Assembly: GCA_000827265.1 (NCBI GenBank)
Contig: KN834758.1
Span: forward strand, 744,001-808,000
DNA from: Collybiopsis luxurians FD-317 M1
Taxonomy: Eukaryota > Basidiomycota > Agaricomycetes > Agaricales > Omphalotaceae
DNA length: 64,000 nt
Reading direction: 5' to 3'
Positions 43,619-55,749 of this stretch are shown here, piece after piece (position 1 is the first letter of the stretch; each line of letters starts with the position of its first letter). The notes below the pieces were generated by a model. The model did not search any database and was not told the DNA's origin. It saw only the letters and a program-made list of their open reading frames with translations. The translations under genes were made by a program, and so were the position numbers.

Positions 43619-45512
43619 TCAGAGTTTTCCAAATTTGTCAAGCGGCGGTCGACCGTATTGGTTCTTCGAACAGGAAAAATTAATCAGAGTCCACCAGATC
43701 GAAGATCTTCAACTTACTACTCCTTCCGGTTTGTTACCCAGAATTTCCTCAATCTTCTCCAAGATCTCCGGAGTCAATTTCGGAACCACTTCGATTGCCT
43801 TAAGGTTTTCCAAAAGCTGCTCCGGCTTGGTGGCGCCGAGAATGACTGTAGACGTGTTGGGGTTACGTGCAACCCAGGCGAGAGCGAGAGCGGAGACAGT
43901 GGTTTGGAGTTCTATGTACATGTGCATTAGATATCTCAATGGAAACAGGAAACAACTGAAGTAATTTGAGAGGATGCACACACCTTCTTCAGCCAGCTTC
44001 GTCAACTCTCTCACCTTCCTAATCTTCTCTTTCCCTTCAGGGCTTTCCAATTGTTTCACGGTGTTGGAGAAAAAGTTCTTTTCTACATCGAACCGTGAAC
44101 CCGGAGGGATACCATCGTTATACTTTCCTGTCAACAAGCCAGAGGCGAGAGCGGACCATACGGTTGTGCCGATATTGTAAGATGCATATATTTTGCTTTT
44201 TTATTTTATTATTTTTTTTTTTTTGTAGGAGGATTTAGAGGAAAGGGCAAGATATATGCGTCTCTTTGACTTACCGATATTCTTTCTCAGGTCGATCACG
44301 GTGGAACATGCTGTAAATGAAACTCAGAGGCTAACACAGATACTTCTCAAGAGTCAAATCTCACTTGTGTTGACACTGTTCAGCGATGGGGGCAATGAGG
44401 TTGAGCTTATCGGCAATGTCTGCGAGCGCCATGAACGAAGAAGATTAATAATCGACAGATAACTACTCACGGTAGGCCTCTTCAATCTGCTCGGAGGACC
44501 ATTCTGATGTTGCCTGGAGCATGTTTAGAGGTTCATTCGATATGGCAACGGCTACTACATACCCAATAGTACGCCTGCAAATGATGTTAGAAGAAAGATG
44601 AATCAAATTTTGAAGGCAATGCTCACCCAGCCTTTCTCAATAACGTAATTGAAAGCCCTAACCACTGAACGTAAACTCAGTGTCAAAGCCCAAACAATTA
44701 TCAAGCTCATGAAAAGAATTCACCTTCCTCCATGGGAACATTGGGATCAGCCCTATGGGCAAAGATCACATCGACGTAGTCCATTTGGAGACGGGCAAGA
44801 CTTTCTTGGGTTCCCTCAATAATGCTAAAAGGGGAAAAATGTGAGTCGGAGTACACAAGAACACTTGCTGATGGCATCTCAAGGAAGTAAGGGGGCAGGA
44901 TATACCCACTGTTTGCGAGAAAGGCCTGCATTATTCGGACCAGATCTTGTTCCCCAGTACAATTTGGTTGTGACAACGATATCGGCACGACGCCATCCTA
45001 GCTCTTTGATGACGCGTCCCCTGCATCAGAACGTCAATCAAAAGAGATCAAGGAAAATGCAATGTATAGACGCACATTTCTTCTTCAGATTTCCCCTTGT
45101 TGTAGGCCTGCGAAAAAAGAACCATTTGCCTGAGTCGATCGCAGGAGATCCAAAAAGACGCGACTAGCCTCTGCAGTGTCGAACATGTTGATACCGTTCT
45201 CAAAAGCAGTTTTCATGATTTCCTGGATAAAGTAAGTACTGCATGGAGGGTTTCGAGATCGTCGTTACCTTGCATGGGTCTCCGACGACCGATTGACCGT
45301 AGGTGAGCCCTATACCAAGTCAGTTTTGATTCCGATCTCTGATAAGGTGCAAACGTACAGCCGCCCAACGAAAATAATGGCACCCGCAGACCTGTATACT
45401 TCACAGTTAGAACATGCTGCGAAAGTACAGAAGACACAAAAAGCCCATACCACTGGGTCCGAGGCGCCTGAAAGGCATGTTCTTGGGTTCAAAGGTAGGC
45501 GGGGTTGACATA
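43619..45512 (-). CDS. Aldo/keto reductase, Kv-channel beta-subunit type
   Basis: NADPH-dependent oxidoreductase of the AKR6/Kv-beta type. Starts [18 protein letters not shown] at 45512. Landmarks: [19 protein letters not shown] (catalytic Asp and Tyr, joined over the intron 45108-45168, perhaps a GC-AG one), [52 protein letters not shown] and [19 protein letters not shown]. The end is [20 protein letters not shown]. Reading through the last exon gives a TGA at 43709. A final intron (donor GTAGTA near 43716, acceptor before AACCAATACG near 43663) would instead add [14 protein letters not shown] and end at 43619, which I prefer as more protein-like. About ten introns. Confidence 0.87.
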
Positions 45513-46408
45513 TCGTTTGCTAGGAAAGGGTATGGGAGAATTCTGTGCTGCCAATTTATACACGCCGGAAAATTTTTTTTTTTAGCAGTGGGATAGAAAA
45601 CTGTCTTTATCAGCAAACCGGCTGGCGATCTATCTAGTAGTAAGACGGTACCCGGTTCATCACGTCATAGAGTAAATGCGCCACTCAGCGCGGTCACTGA
45701 ACGCAAACTGGGATACACAGAAGATACACATACTCCCGCAAGGGTGGGACTTATGTATGCGGCATGGCTGAAGTCGAACATGCGATTCTGCTTCCACAAT
45801 TGTATGGCGGCTGCTTTTGAATACACCTTGATGGAGGTACCGGATCGCGGTACAGCTATATACATATACTGTATTGGAGGAAGCTGCAATGGTAGGAGCG
45901 ATACCTTCAACGAACCTCGACGCTGGGTAGGTCCCGACAGAAGTAGTGCTATGAAGGGTCTCACTGCAGGTAGAGAACAATTAGCGAATCCAGAAGTTGA
46001 AAAGAAGATGATCAATAGGATCCTAGTCAGACGACACTAATATGAGTACCTTGAGTTGACCTTGAGTGTACCAATCGTCAACTCGGCGCACATTGATCGA
46101 GATGATCACATACATGATACACCGACAGACAACGACAGAGGAAGTTTTGCTCAACTCTGGAAAGGCAAGTCCCTTTGCCTTCGGAGACCAGGCGAAGGTC
46201 CAACAAAGAAAAGTTGATCTAGACCTCCCAGAGTCGGTGATAAAAAGGCTTTGATACCCTACCAACGGAGAGCATGGCTGATTGGATTTTTTATTAAACC
46301 TGGTTTAAACCTGAAAAAGAGAAATTCATTGAAAGCTGCTTGGCAACGAATGGTGGAAGCTCTGGGACGTAATTACTTATATAAAGCTAGGATTCTGTTC
46401 CGTCCATC
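45513..46408. other. Divergent intergenic region
   Basis: 896 bp between the reductase and kelch starts. No supported gene. TATATAAA at 46378-46385 lies unusually close (about 24 bp) to the kelch ATG. Confidence 0.5.
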
Positions 46409-48340
46409 ATGGCGTACAGCTCGCAGCATTATTTACAGCAGCCCATACTCCCAAATCTTGCTTCTTCCTCCGACTTTCCACCACGACGACTCAACGGCGA
46501 AAGTGCCAGCTCGTCCCCAACCTCAGTTTCAGCCGACTCGAGATCAGTCTTCTCCTTATCTGAAGTTGCTTCATCCAGTAATTCGACTGGCTCGGGCTCC
46601 TCTACACCCAATATGGGGGGCTCATCAATGAAGACCTTACTCAGCGACGTTCCTGAGCATGGCCCTTTTACACCCACAACTCCAGAGGCATCCTTACCTC
46701 CCGTCCATCACGGCCATCTTCATCACAACAGCGGCTCCAATTCACCGTATTTTGGAGGCAGTTCATTGCCTGCGAGTATCTCAAGTACCACTCTCGCAGG
46801 GAGTGGAAGAGAAAGAGAAGGAAAAAGCAGCAGTGGTAGTGGAAGAAAGTCAGGATCGGGAAGTTCAAGAAAACCCACTTCTTCATCAGCAAGCTCGAGT
46901 TCCAAACGTTCTGCAGCAGACACGTCTTCATCCAGCCGTACCACCTCGGTCGGTCGATCTTTATCAACAACGTCGCTAACAACGGTCAGGTCAATACCTA
47001 AACTGGCCCACTTGCACGAAAAGGACGTGCCAGTCGCTCCAAGCACCCTCATGTATTGGTCTCGAGCACCTGTATATGGCCACTGCCCAACAAGATCAAT
47101 GCGGGGACATACAGTTACTCTGGTCGATTCGACTGCCTGGGTTTTCGGTGGCTGCGATGACAAGGAAACGGCGAGGGATATCTATTGCTTCGATGTTGGT
47201 GGGTGTATATTTCTCTCAATTATTCAACCAATTCTAACGCATAACTTGTAGAAACGATGCAATGGGCCCATCCAACAACGACTGGCGAGCTTCCTCCTCC
47301 TTCCCGTGCCCATACCGCAACCCTCGTCGATCGAAAGATATACGTCTTTGGCGGAGGCCAATCTGCATCCTACAGCGACGCCGTTTACGTCCTCGATACC
47401 GTCACTCGTAAATGGACAAAACCCCTTGTCAGTGGCGTCGTCAGAGACTCGAATACCGGCCAAGTCACCGGAACCGCGCCAGCTCCTCCAGGTTCGGGAG
47501 GAACCTCCAGCAATCGCGACAGTCCCGTTTCATCCACTACCGTTTACGGTGAAATTCCTGCCCCCCGCCGTGCGCATACTGCTGTGCACTATAACGGAAA
47601 GATCTGGGTATTTGGAGGCGGTAACGGCATGATGGCATTAAATGATGTTTGGACGTTGGACATTTCTAGGATGGTTTGGGAGAAGATGAATGTTCGCGGA
47701 AAAGATAGTTCTTTTGGTTCGGACGACTATAATCCTGGGGGGAAAAACGGACGCAATCCACATGGTCCTGGAGGTGTTCCTAGTCCTCGAGGGTATCATA
47801 CGGCAAATTTAGTCGGAAATATGATGATTGTTGTCGGAGGAAGCGACGGCAAGGACTGTTTTGCGGAGGTGTGGTGCTTAAATCTAGGTGAGTGGTTTAG
47901 AATTTTATATATAGCGTTCGTTTCATCCAATACTTTTCTCAGATACCCTCGAATGGACCCTTCTCGATCTTCCCGAGTCGTACAAACGTCTCTCACACAC
48001 CTCCACCCAGGTCGGCTCATACCTCTTTATCCAGGGAGGTCACAATGGTGCGGAATACATCAACGACATTCGATTTTTCAATCTGGGTATATGCCTTTCG
48101 ATTCACATATCAACGCTCACTGACCACACTCTCTCTTCAGTCAATCTCCAATACGAACCACGTCCTGCAGCCGGCGTACCTCCCTCTCCCCGAGGATATC
48201 ATTCTGCTATTCTCGCCGATAGCAGGTTATGGGTATTCGGCGGGTACAACGGGAGTCAGGCTTACGATGATGTGTTTATAGCGGATTTGGCGGGGGGAAG
48301 TTATTTGCCTCAGGTTACGAGTTTTAGTGTTGAGGTTTGA
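46409..48340 (+). CDS. Kelch-repeat beta-propeller protein
   Basis: Ser-rich, low-complexity N-terminus (~residues 1-200, with long Ser/Gly and Ser/Arg runs), then six kelch repeats. They are visible as RGHTVTLVDSTAWVFGGCDD, RAHTATLVDRKIYVFGGGQS, RAHTAVHYNGKIWVFGGGNG, RGYHTANLVGNMMIVVGGSD, SHTSTQVGSYLFIQGGHNG and RGYHSAILADSRLWVFGGYN. The diglycines and spaced Tyr/Trp are canonical. Introns at ~47201-47251, ~47887-47941 and ~48087-48140. Stop TGA at 48338-48340. Fungal relatives (Tea1/Ral2-like and other kelch scaffolds) act in polarity or signalling. No F-box or BTB domain is seen, so the partner is unknown. Confidence 0.87.
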
Positions 48341-48676
48341 TGTGGACGATCCATTTAATTAGCTGGGAGTTATGGCAAGGTTTTGGGGTTGCTCGCGAAT
48401 AGGTCTTGAAGATGATTGTTTAAGAGGGGATGGACTTATATTAGGCATAACTTAGCTGCTGTTCGTTTGTTTATGTGAGTTTCAGTTTCTTAAAAAAGCT
48501 CTCTACTTTTTCCTCAAGAATTCTTTGCCGAGATTCGGGTACACGAATACTTCAGTACGTATGCAGCCAATTGACACTGGTGAAGTGCGCGAGAGAATTA
48601 CAGTATGCCAGTAGCATAACGATACACAAAGAATATGCCGGTAGATTCACAGCAGTCACCTAAATCATCCTCCTTT
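48341..48676. other. Convergent intergenic region
   Basis: 336 bp between the kelch and SET-domain stops. No gene seen; probable 3' untranslated regions. Confidence 0.5.
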
Positions 48677-51600
48677 CTACACCCATCCCCGACACCACTT
48701 CGCACCACAAAAACATTCCCTTGTCCCCCACGGCCTCATACCCTCAGATCCATCTCCCTTCTGCTTGCTCTTTCCTTTTGTCGATTGTATTTCGTTCAAA
48801 GCCAATATTGGCTTTCCGTTCTCCGGAAGTTCCACTCCAGCATGATAATCCACTGTCAATTCCGTTCCCTGCGGTATATCTTCCAATGCAAAGAACACAA
48901 GTTGGGGAATGTTTTGTTCAGGTATGGTATCCCATACGGCGGTGTAGACAGCAACATTAGGAAAACAAGAATGACTAGGGAGGAGGTTGTTCAGTTGACA
49001 TGGATGAACAAACAAACTAGATGGTCAGGAAACGCAAGGGAACCTACTTTAGAAATCTGGTCCAATTACCACATTTCCTTGCATTAATACTGTACATTCG
49101 TACACTGTCGTCAAGGTCCTCCTCTTCCTCAACAAGTTCGTGATCTCGTGAATCCAGATCAAAAACATAAGTCTTCTGATCACCGAGAAGTCGGGCAGCT
49201 TTGGAACGATGTATGATTTCCCTATATTGAGGAGGACAAGTATTACGGCGTGCTCAAATCTCGGAGGATTGTGTACAAACCCGGTATAACAGCCTAGCAC
49301 CGTTCCTCTTTTTATATCTCGATCTGAGCAGCGAGCCCCCCATCCTCTTCCACTGTTCTGTTCCGCAGTCTTGAATATTTCAATGGGTATGGTTCTCGGA
49401 CGCTGGGCAACGCGGTTAAAACAGTGAGAAACGCTACAACTGCAGTATTGGTTGCATTCAACAATCTCGACACCGGTAGCTGTGGTTTTGGTTCGAGACG
49501 TGAACCGGAAGAGTCCCTGGTGCAGTGAACGGTGAGATGGGATGGGACGGTTAAAAAAATATGGCACAGGGATAACTTACGTCATTTGAATACGCCCTCA
49601 ACAGTCTACCCCGCTTGTCTCGCAGCTCTGATATACTCTGGCACTCGCATGAGAGGCCACACATCATTCTCATCGTTTCGCTTTCATGTTCGTGTCCAAA
49701 GCGAGCATACGCTTTTTCCTTACCCTTGCCTTTTGGATGTGCTTTCGCTTTCGCTTTTGAACTTGTTGAAGCTGCATCCGGGTCCGTATTTGGAGTGGAT
49801 AAAAAATTCATTTCATCTTCCCCATCCGTATCTACATCCATATCCATATTGTGATCTGATTGATCAAGAGTATCAGCAGCGCATTCGCAGCGAAGAAATA
49901 AGTCTGGATCCGGTGAGTCAAGGATTGATGGGACTCTGGTAAACCGTTCACTGGAAAGAGGTCCCGAGAATGAGCGTGAGCACAGACAAAAAAAGATAAG
50001 TACGACGAAACAAGGAACGAAGAGGCAACAAAGGATCGGACAAAACTTGAATGATACATACGCTTCCAAATAGATGAAACGCTCAGACCCAACACCTGGT
50101 GGTCCATCCTCATCGTCAACGTCATTCGCGAACGTTACCGGGGCCGCACCAGCCTCGGCAGCAGCCGCAGTCCAAGCTTCAGAAAGTAGTTCTATTCGGC
50201 TAAGATAAAAAAAAAGATTAGAAAGTTGTTTCGTAGACCGATAGAAAATGATTCGTGTACACCTCTTGGCCCGTTCTTTCCCTTTACCAAGTTTCCTTTT
50301 GCCGAGCAATCCTGGCTGCGATCCTGACGCGTGGGTCGGTACCGTGTAAAAAGCTGTAGAATGACTTTCCGACAAAGTCGATGCGACTGAGTGGAAAGAC
50401 TGCGACTCAGTACTCATCGCTCGGCGTGGAAGTGATCTTAATCTACGGGGTTCTGATAACATAGTTACTGAGTTATTGAATGTCAGAGTTGAGGAATTAT
50501 ATTTTGAGGTAAATGCCATGGAAGTGGGAGGAAATTTTGAAGAAGACGGGGAAGAAGTTTGGGGTGCTATAGAAGCACGCCGGGTAGAAGACGACTTAGC
50601 CACCAAACCTGACACTGATGAAGATGAAGCATGCTTGAAATTGGCGGGCAGGGAGGGAGAAACAATTTCCTTTTGTATTCTTGGAAAAGCAGACGATAAT
50701 GTAGATGAAGAGGAGGGTTTTACTAGAGCTGTCCTGGCCAGCGGAAGCCGTGACTGGGTACTCTGAACATACTTGTTAATGAAAGAAAGACTTTGTAAGG
50801 AACTACACTCACTTTTCTAGCACCTCGAGTTAGTCCAAAGCTATTACTAGATTGGGAATGGGAAAGTGGTCTATCCAAAGTCAAAGTAGAAGTTTCTCTG
50901 CTTAGTGCCCTGTTCCTGCTGGTCTCTGAGCGCGTCCTTCTTCGCCCACTAGAACTTGCGTCCATCGAGTGATCATCATCATCCTGTTCAGGATCGTCGT
51001 CAGTGTCACTGTCTTCGCGCTCAGAATCCCCAGGGAATAGTGCTTTGGCAGCATTTTCTCCCATCCTCTCGGAAAATAGCTCTTTCCCTCTCCTCCTCAG
51101 TCCTTTGCCTAAATCGGAGTAGACAACCTGTAAACGTTTGTTCTTCCTCGTAACCCAACCCACTTGAGAAAGCTTTTCTGGGAATGCTTGCATATAATTG
51201 CGCGTCGCTGTGCTGAGCACATCGTCGTCCGACCATAACTCAACCTCAAGAGCTGTTGCATCCTCATTGCGGAGCTTTTGCCTGATGGGTTCAATGATTT
51301 GATCCTTCCAGGCTGTATCCCAGGGCTTTGTAACACCTTTGATTGACGAGTTATTGTCACCTTTGCGGTGATAAGTATTGCTCGTTCCGTCTTCGCGTGT
51401 CCAATTTTGCCAATGCGCCTCATAGCTATAGTGAAGATCGAATTCGAGGATCTCAAGAGTTACACAAGTTACTCACTAGATCTTATCCGCTTTGCCCACC
51501 TCTACACCAACAATATCCACAGGCCAATCCTTGTCAGTGATTTCTGCATCATTCTGCCATTCTTCTTTCTCCGATTCAGATGTGTCCGCAAAATCAGACT

Positions 51601-51709
51601 CAAAACCATTGGAATTATAGTCTGATTCGGAATCGTGCTCGATGTCAAGAAGAAAACCCGGGTCAGGAGCGGGGTCTTCATTTGCGCGCTCAGCCTGTTT
51701 GGACGGCAT
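48677..51709 (-). CDS. Chromodomain-SET histone methyltransferase (Clr4/Suv39-like, H3K9)
   Basis: Predicted heterochromatin enzyme. The N-terminus is acidic. A divergent chromodomain follows (WPVDIVGVEVGKADKIYYEA, HWQNWTREDGTS) across the intron at ~51424-51476. A long Ser/Arg/Asp-rich linker comes next. The pre-SET zinc-binding region has scattered cysteines (CECAADTLD, MCGLSCECQ, VECNQYCSCSVSHCFNRVAQ) with an inserted acidic/Ser/Lys-rich stretch. The SET core is GWGARCSDRDIKRGTVLGCY, then RMYSINARKCGNWTRFLNHS (the NHSC cofactor motif, split by an intron at ~48969-49031), then TELTVDYHAG. The post-SET region ECFCGAKWCRGW gives the last zinc site. Ends at TAG 48677-48679. The H3K9 specificity is inferred from domain architecture. 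Confidence 0.86.
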
Positions 51710-52077
51710 GGGCGAGCATGAACGTTGAGGACAAGGACGCGGTCGTGGAAACTAATTCTCTCACGTCACGATATCTCTTGACCTCTTTTGACCCGATATG
51801 GGATTGGCGTAGTGGCCATCAGCGCATCACCTCGTCGTTTACTCTACAAGGCATGTGCGCCATAGTTCGAATTCCGCACACAGAAGAGATGTAGGTATGG
51901 GCTTGAAAATGGAGATGGAAATTTGAAGGCAGTGACTTGATCCCACATACACTGACGAAATCCGAAATGAATTTCTACAACGCATTCGAGCAAAACTGTT
52001 ATCAACGAAAGAAAATACATGTGAGTACAGTAAGCAACATAGACCCATAAGGTCCTTTTCGGCAGCAACTACATATC
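51710..52077. other. Intergenic, no gene supported
   Basis: 368 bp upstream of the methyltransferase and downstream of NIC96, both on the minus strand. No gene or clear site. Confidence 0.5.
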
Positions 52078-55000
52078 CTACAAGGCAACCTCTACATCTC
52101 CTCGAGCCAAATAACCGTACACCTCTGGACTCATCCGATATTTGAGCAGCCCAGCGTAAACCATGAGCGCCCGACTCCTTCTCCGCAGAATCGCCAGTGT
52201 CGCTGCTTTTTGCGCCTCTCCGTGAACTCCAGCACCTGGATGGTATAAGTACACCGCGATACATTCAAAATTTAACAGCACATACCAGATTTGATCTTGG
52301 AAGCCACGCCAGAGAGCGCATCCATGCACATGACAAGATACACCGGTAGACACCTCTGCAATGCTTCATGCTGCTGTGAGAACTCTTCGGCCTTCCTCGT
52401 TATCTTGATTACATCCACCTCCCCTTCTTTCGCGTTCGCTACTCCAACATCGAGCGGGATCAAAGAAGTTGACTCGAGAATCTCCAGCGCTCTGTCGACT
52501 TGCCCTTCCCTCCCCTTCTCGCCAGCTTCAAGGATTCTGAGCAACTTGACACAAGCGTCGCGGTCTTTCCCGCCTGCATTCGTACCGCTCTTGCTGATAC
52601 CGGAGACGCCGAGCCCGGTACCCCGACCTAGACGTTCATATACAGCGAGTATTTCACGGGCAGTTTTTTCGAGTTCTTTGGCTCGGGAGGCTTGTTCCCC
52701 GCTAGCAGACCACGTGATCCCTCCACTCCCTCCTAAGCCTAGAGTAGCAGTACCCGAGGCGACCAGGTTACCAAGAGCTTGAGCAAGGCATCCGACGACG
52801 GTATCGTACTCCCCAGCCAAGTCGTATAACTTGATAGCTTCAGGAAGTCTATCATTCGACAGCAGCGATGAGGCAGTGGGAATGAGAATCTGAGACTTGT
52901 AGTCGGAAGTTTGCAGAGATGAGGGTCCTAAGGAAGAGGAGAGGGTGTTGGACAGAGGTTGAGAGTCGGAAGATGGTGATAAGCGTAAGAGAGGCAAATG
53001 AGACGGGATTACACCGAGCTAAGCGGAAGGTATTGGTATCAATATCGAAGAACAGCAGGGAGCGAATACTTACGAATCGTGTCCCATCTCCCCTCACACC
53101 GCCTACCAACTCCTCCCACATTGGTCCCCCGTTAGCCATCACAATTATCCTCCGTACGAGCTCCCATGCCGCTTCCAATTGTTCATGGCCGACACCAGGA
53201 GGTGTTGGCTGGTCGGAGGAAAGCGGCAGGATATAGACATACTGAAGTGAAATTTATTTGAGAATTAATTATGAGTGGAGGAATTTCCCTAAAGTTCCTC
53301 ACCTGCAATCCTTCTTTTGCATCCATCTTGACGAACTGCCTGATATACCGCCATATGAGAGTGTGCAAAGCCAGCGAGGGAACGGGCTGTCCACCGGTAA
53401 AGGAAGGGGATTGTGTTACTGGAGAAAAAGAAACAGAATTAGTTGTACACTAAACAAATCTTCTTTCGAAGTGGAACAAACTCACATATATTCACATCGC
53501 TTGTCTCCGCTTTACTCGAGACTCTCAATAGCCCGTGATATGCGAGCGCAACAGCGAGGTGGACAGCTTCAACTTGCAGGCCGCCACCTCCTGAATTAGT
53601 GTGGTCCCAAAGAGAGGCAACGGCCTAGAGATATAAATTCAGTCAGATAAGTATGCCATACATCATCGAGCCTCACTCACTCTTTCAAATTGTCCGCACA
53701 TCAATAGAACACTAGCCCATAGCCCAGAACGTTGACCGCCTGAACTCGCAGTAGGTTCAAAATGCCTTTCTCCGTAAGCCAGCAAGACCTTGGCCAAGGC
53801 AGCCAATGAACTTTCTTCATTTTCATCGCCGGAAGCACTCTCCTCTACCATGGCGAACTGCATCCACAACCAATCCTCTGTCGTGGTAGTAACATTGGCT
53901 ATACTTCGGCGCTGAACGTCGAGACGGGCGATAAGTTTGTATAAAACAAGCTTGAACGGATCCGCCGTCTGGGCTTGTAACATGTACGAATTGTACACAC
54001 CAGCAAGTTGATCGCGTATTGGCCGGGGAAGAGAACGGTCAGCGGACTCGGCCCAGATACGGAAGGCTTCAATAAATCCGGGTTCGCGCGCGTCGACAGC
54101 GTCTCGGAGGCGATAGAGGACTTGTAATGCCTCGGGTATCTCTCCGACACGGACTAGGAAAAATACCTGCGCCCATACCGGAGTTCCCTTGACCAATTCT
54201 AGTCCCGACAACCACTCTCCTTGTCGATAGAACCGTACCGCGCAAAACGCCCGGATGAGATTGGCAGCCGAGGGATCTCCTCCAAGTTGGGCCTCAGAAG
54301 GATGTGAATGAACGGTTCGTTGGATGATGGCAAAATACTGCTCCTCTAGAGCTTGACGAACCCCGGTAGCAATTTGTTTCCTCAAGGACAGGGCAGGAGT
54401 GGGGGAAGAGAGGTATGCTTTGGCGTACTTGCGCTCGTAAACAGGTGAATTGAGTATATGAGCAGACGCGTGTTCCAATGGAGGTACTGCTGGTGGTTCT
54501 TGCGTAATTTTCGCTAGGACTGTGAACAAGAAGGCCATCTGGCTACCTTCTCCCGCTACATCGATCAAAGCGTGAACGATGGGGTACCAAGTCCCTCGAA
54601 GTCTCGCGTCGTTGAGCGCAACTACGGCACGATCATAAGCGAGCATTTTAGTGTGCATCTGGAGAGAAATTGGACCCGTTATTGATGCTTGCTTCTTCGT
54701 TGTTGATGTGGACATGCCAAGAGCTGATGTAGACATTGTCGAGGTCCCCAAACTCGATGCCACCGGTACAGAAGCACCCAGCTGCTCAAACAATCTCCTC
54801 TTTTTCGCCTCCCACTCCCTCTCCGTCTTTTCCTCTAACATTCGATAGAAACTTTCCTGGGTTTCCTTTCTCCCTTGCTCAATTGTGCTGATCAAATTTT
54901 GTTCGTGTGCATGTCGGAGAAAAGCAGAAACGTCGGTGTCCTGTAAAGGCTGTAAAGCGGCGGAGGAGAAGGTGGTAGAAGCATTTAGATTGGCGATAGA

Positions 55001-55271
55001 TTGGGATAAAGCTGACGCGTCCACTGAAGCTTGTGCGAGTAGATAGTTCCTGTATTACAATCTCAGAGTGAAATAAAGTAGATGGTAAAAAAAAAGCTTA
55101 CGCCCTGTCTACATCCGATGCAATATGTTTTGTCACCAGCCGTCTTGACTGAGCCTCAATCTGCTCTAGTGAAAGGTTGACCGAAGGTAGGTCGGATGGC
55201 TTTGAATTTAAGAGCTGTTTCGTCAAATCCTTGGAGGCAGATAGGATGGAAGAAAGATCGTTGGAAGCCAT
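52078..55271 (-). CDS. NIC96: Nucleoporin Nic96 (Nup93)
   Basis: Linker nucleoporin of the nuclear-pore inner ring. Starts MASNDLSSILSASKDLTKQL (ATG 55269-55271). A coiled-coil N-terminal region follows with EQIEAQSRRLVTKHIASDV and DTDVSAFLRHAHEQNLISTI, the conserved stretch that begins the family. The large alpha-solenoid includes REWEAKKRRLFEQLG, FCAVRFYRQGEWLSGLELVK and VVGCLAQALGNLVASG. It ends RMSPEVYGYLARGDVEVAL at TAG 52078-52080. Introns lie near 55047-55100, 53623-53680 and several between 52290 and 53600. The spliced length of about 900 residues is normal for the family. Confidence 0.9.
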
Positions 55272-55749
55272 TATGAATGTCGCACGAGAGCGTGATCTTC
55301 GCCGCGTAAACCAGCAGTTGTCCAGTAAACTTGCAGAAAACGTGCTGGATCCTTGGATCCCGTTGAAAAAATGCTAGATGCGCGTGGAACTAGTCGTGTC
55401 GAGGTCACTTGTCACTGAACTTGTGAAACGTAGAGAGGTCGAAAGTTGACAGTCAGTTTATAGGATGACTCTGGGGAGGCGATAGGGAGGAGAAGAGAAA
55501 CACACCACCGCGTTTCGGAAACGTCGATGAGCTCGTAAAAGGACTTCAACAGGCGCTAAATATTACCAAACATAGATAAAAGTTTGGCGCTCGAGACTGT
55601 CCTCAACTATATACTCTTTTCGATCTTCCAATTCTTCAGTTGGAAGCCTTAATGACGGCTGCGAACATCTTCTCTTATATTCGTCCGCGACAAGGCTACA
55701 TATTCTCAACTACTGTTTGTTCCTTTGATGTCTCGGTCATTCACATCTT
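55272..55749. other. Intergenic, NIC96 promoter side
   Basis: 478 bp between the NIC96 start and the stop of the WD40 gene upstream. No open frame of interest or obvious TATA box. Confidence 0.5.

Noticed and set aside
44196..44226. T-rich run resembling a poly-A tail insertion
   Set aside because: It lies inside an intron region of the aldo/keto reductase without flanking duplication; more likely a simple A/T run.
46723..47163. 146-codon minus-strand open frame
   Set aside because: Shadow of the Ser-rich kelch N-terminus; leucine and proline runs mirror serine codons.
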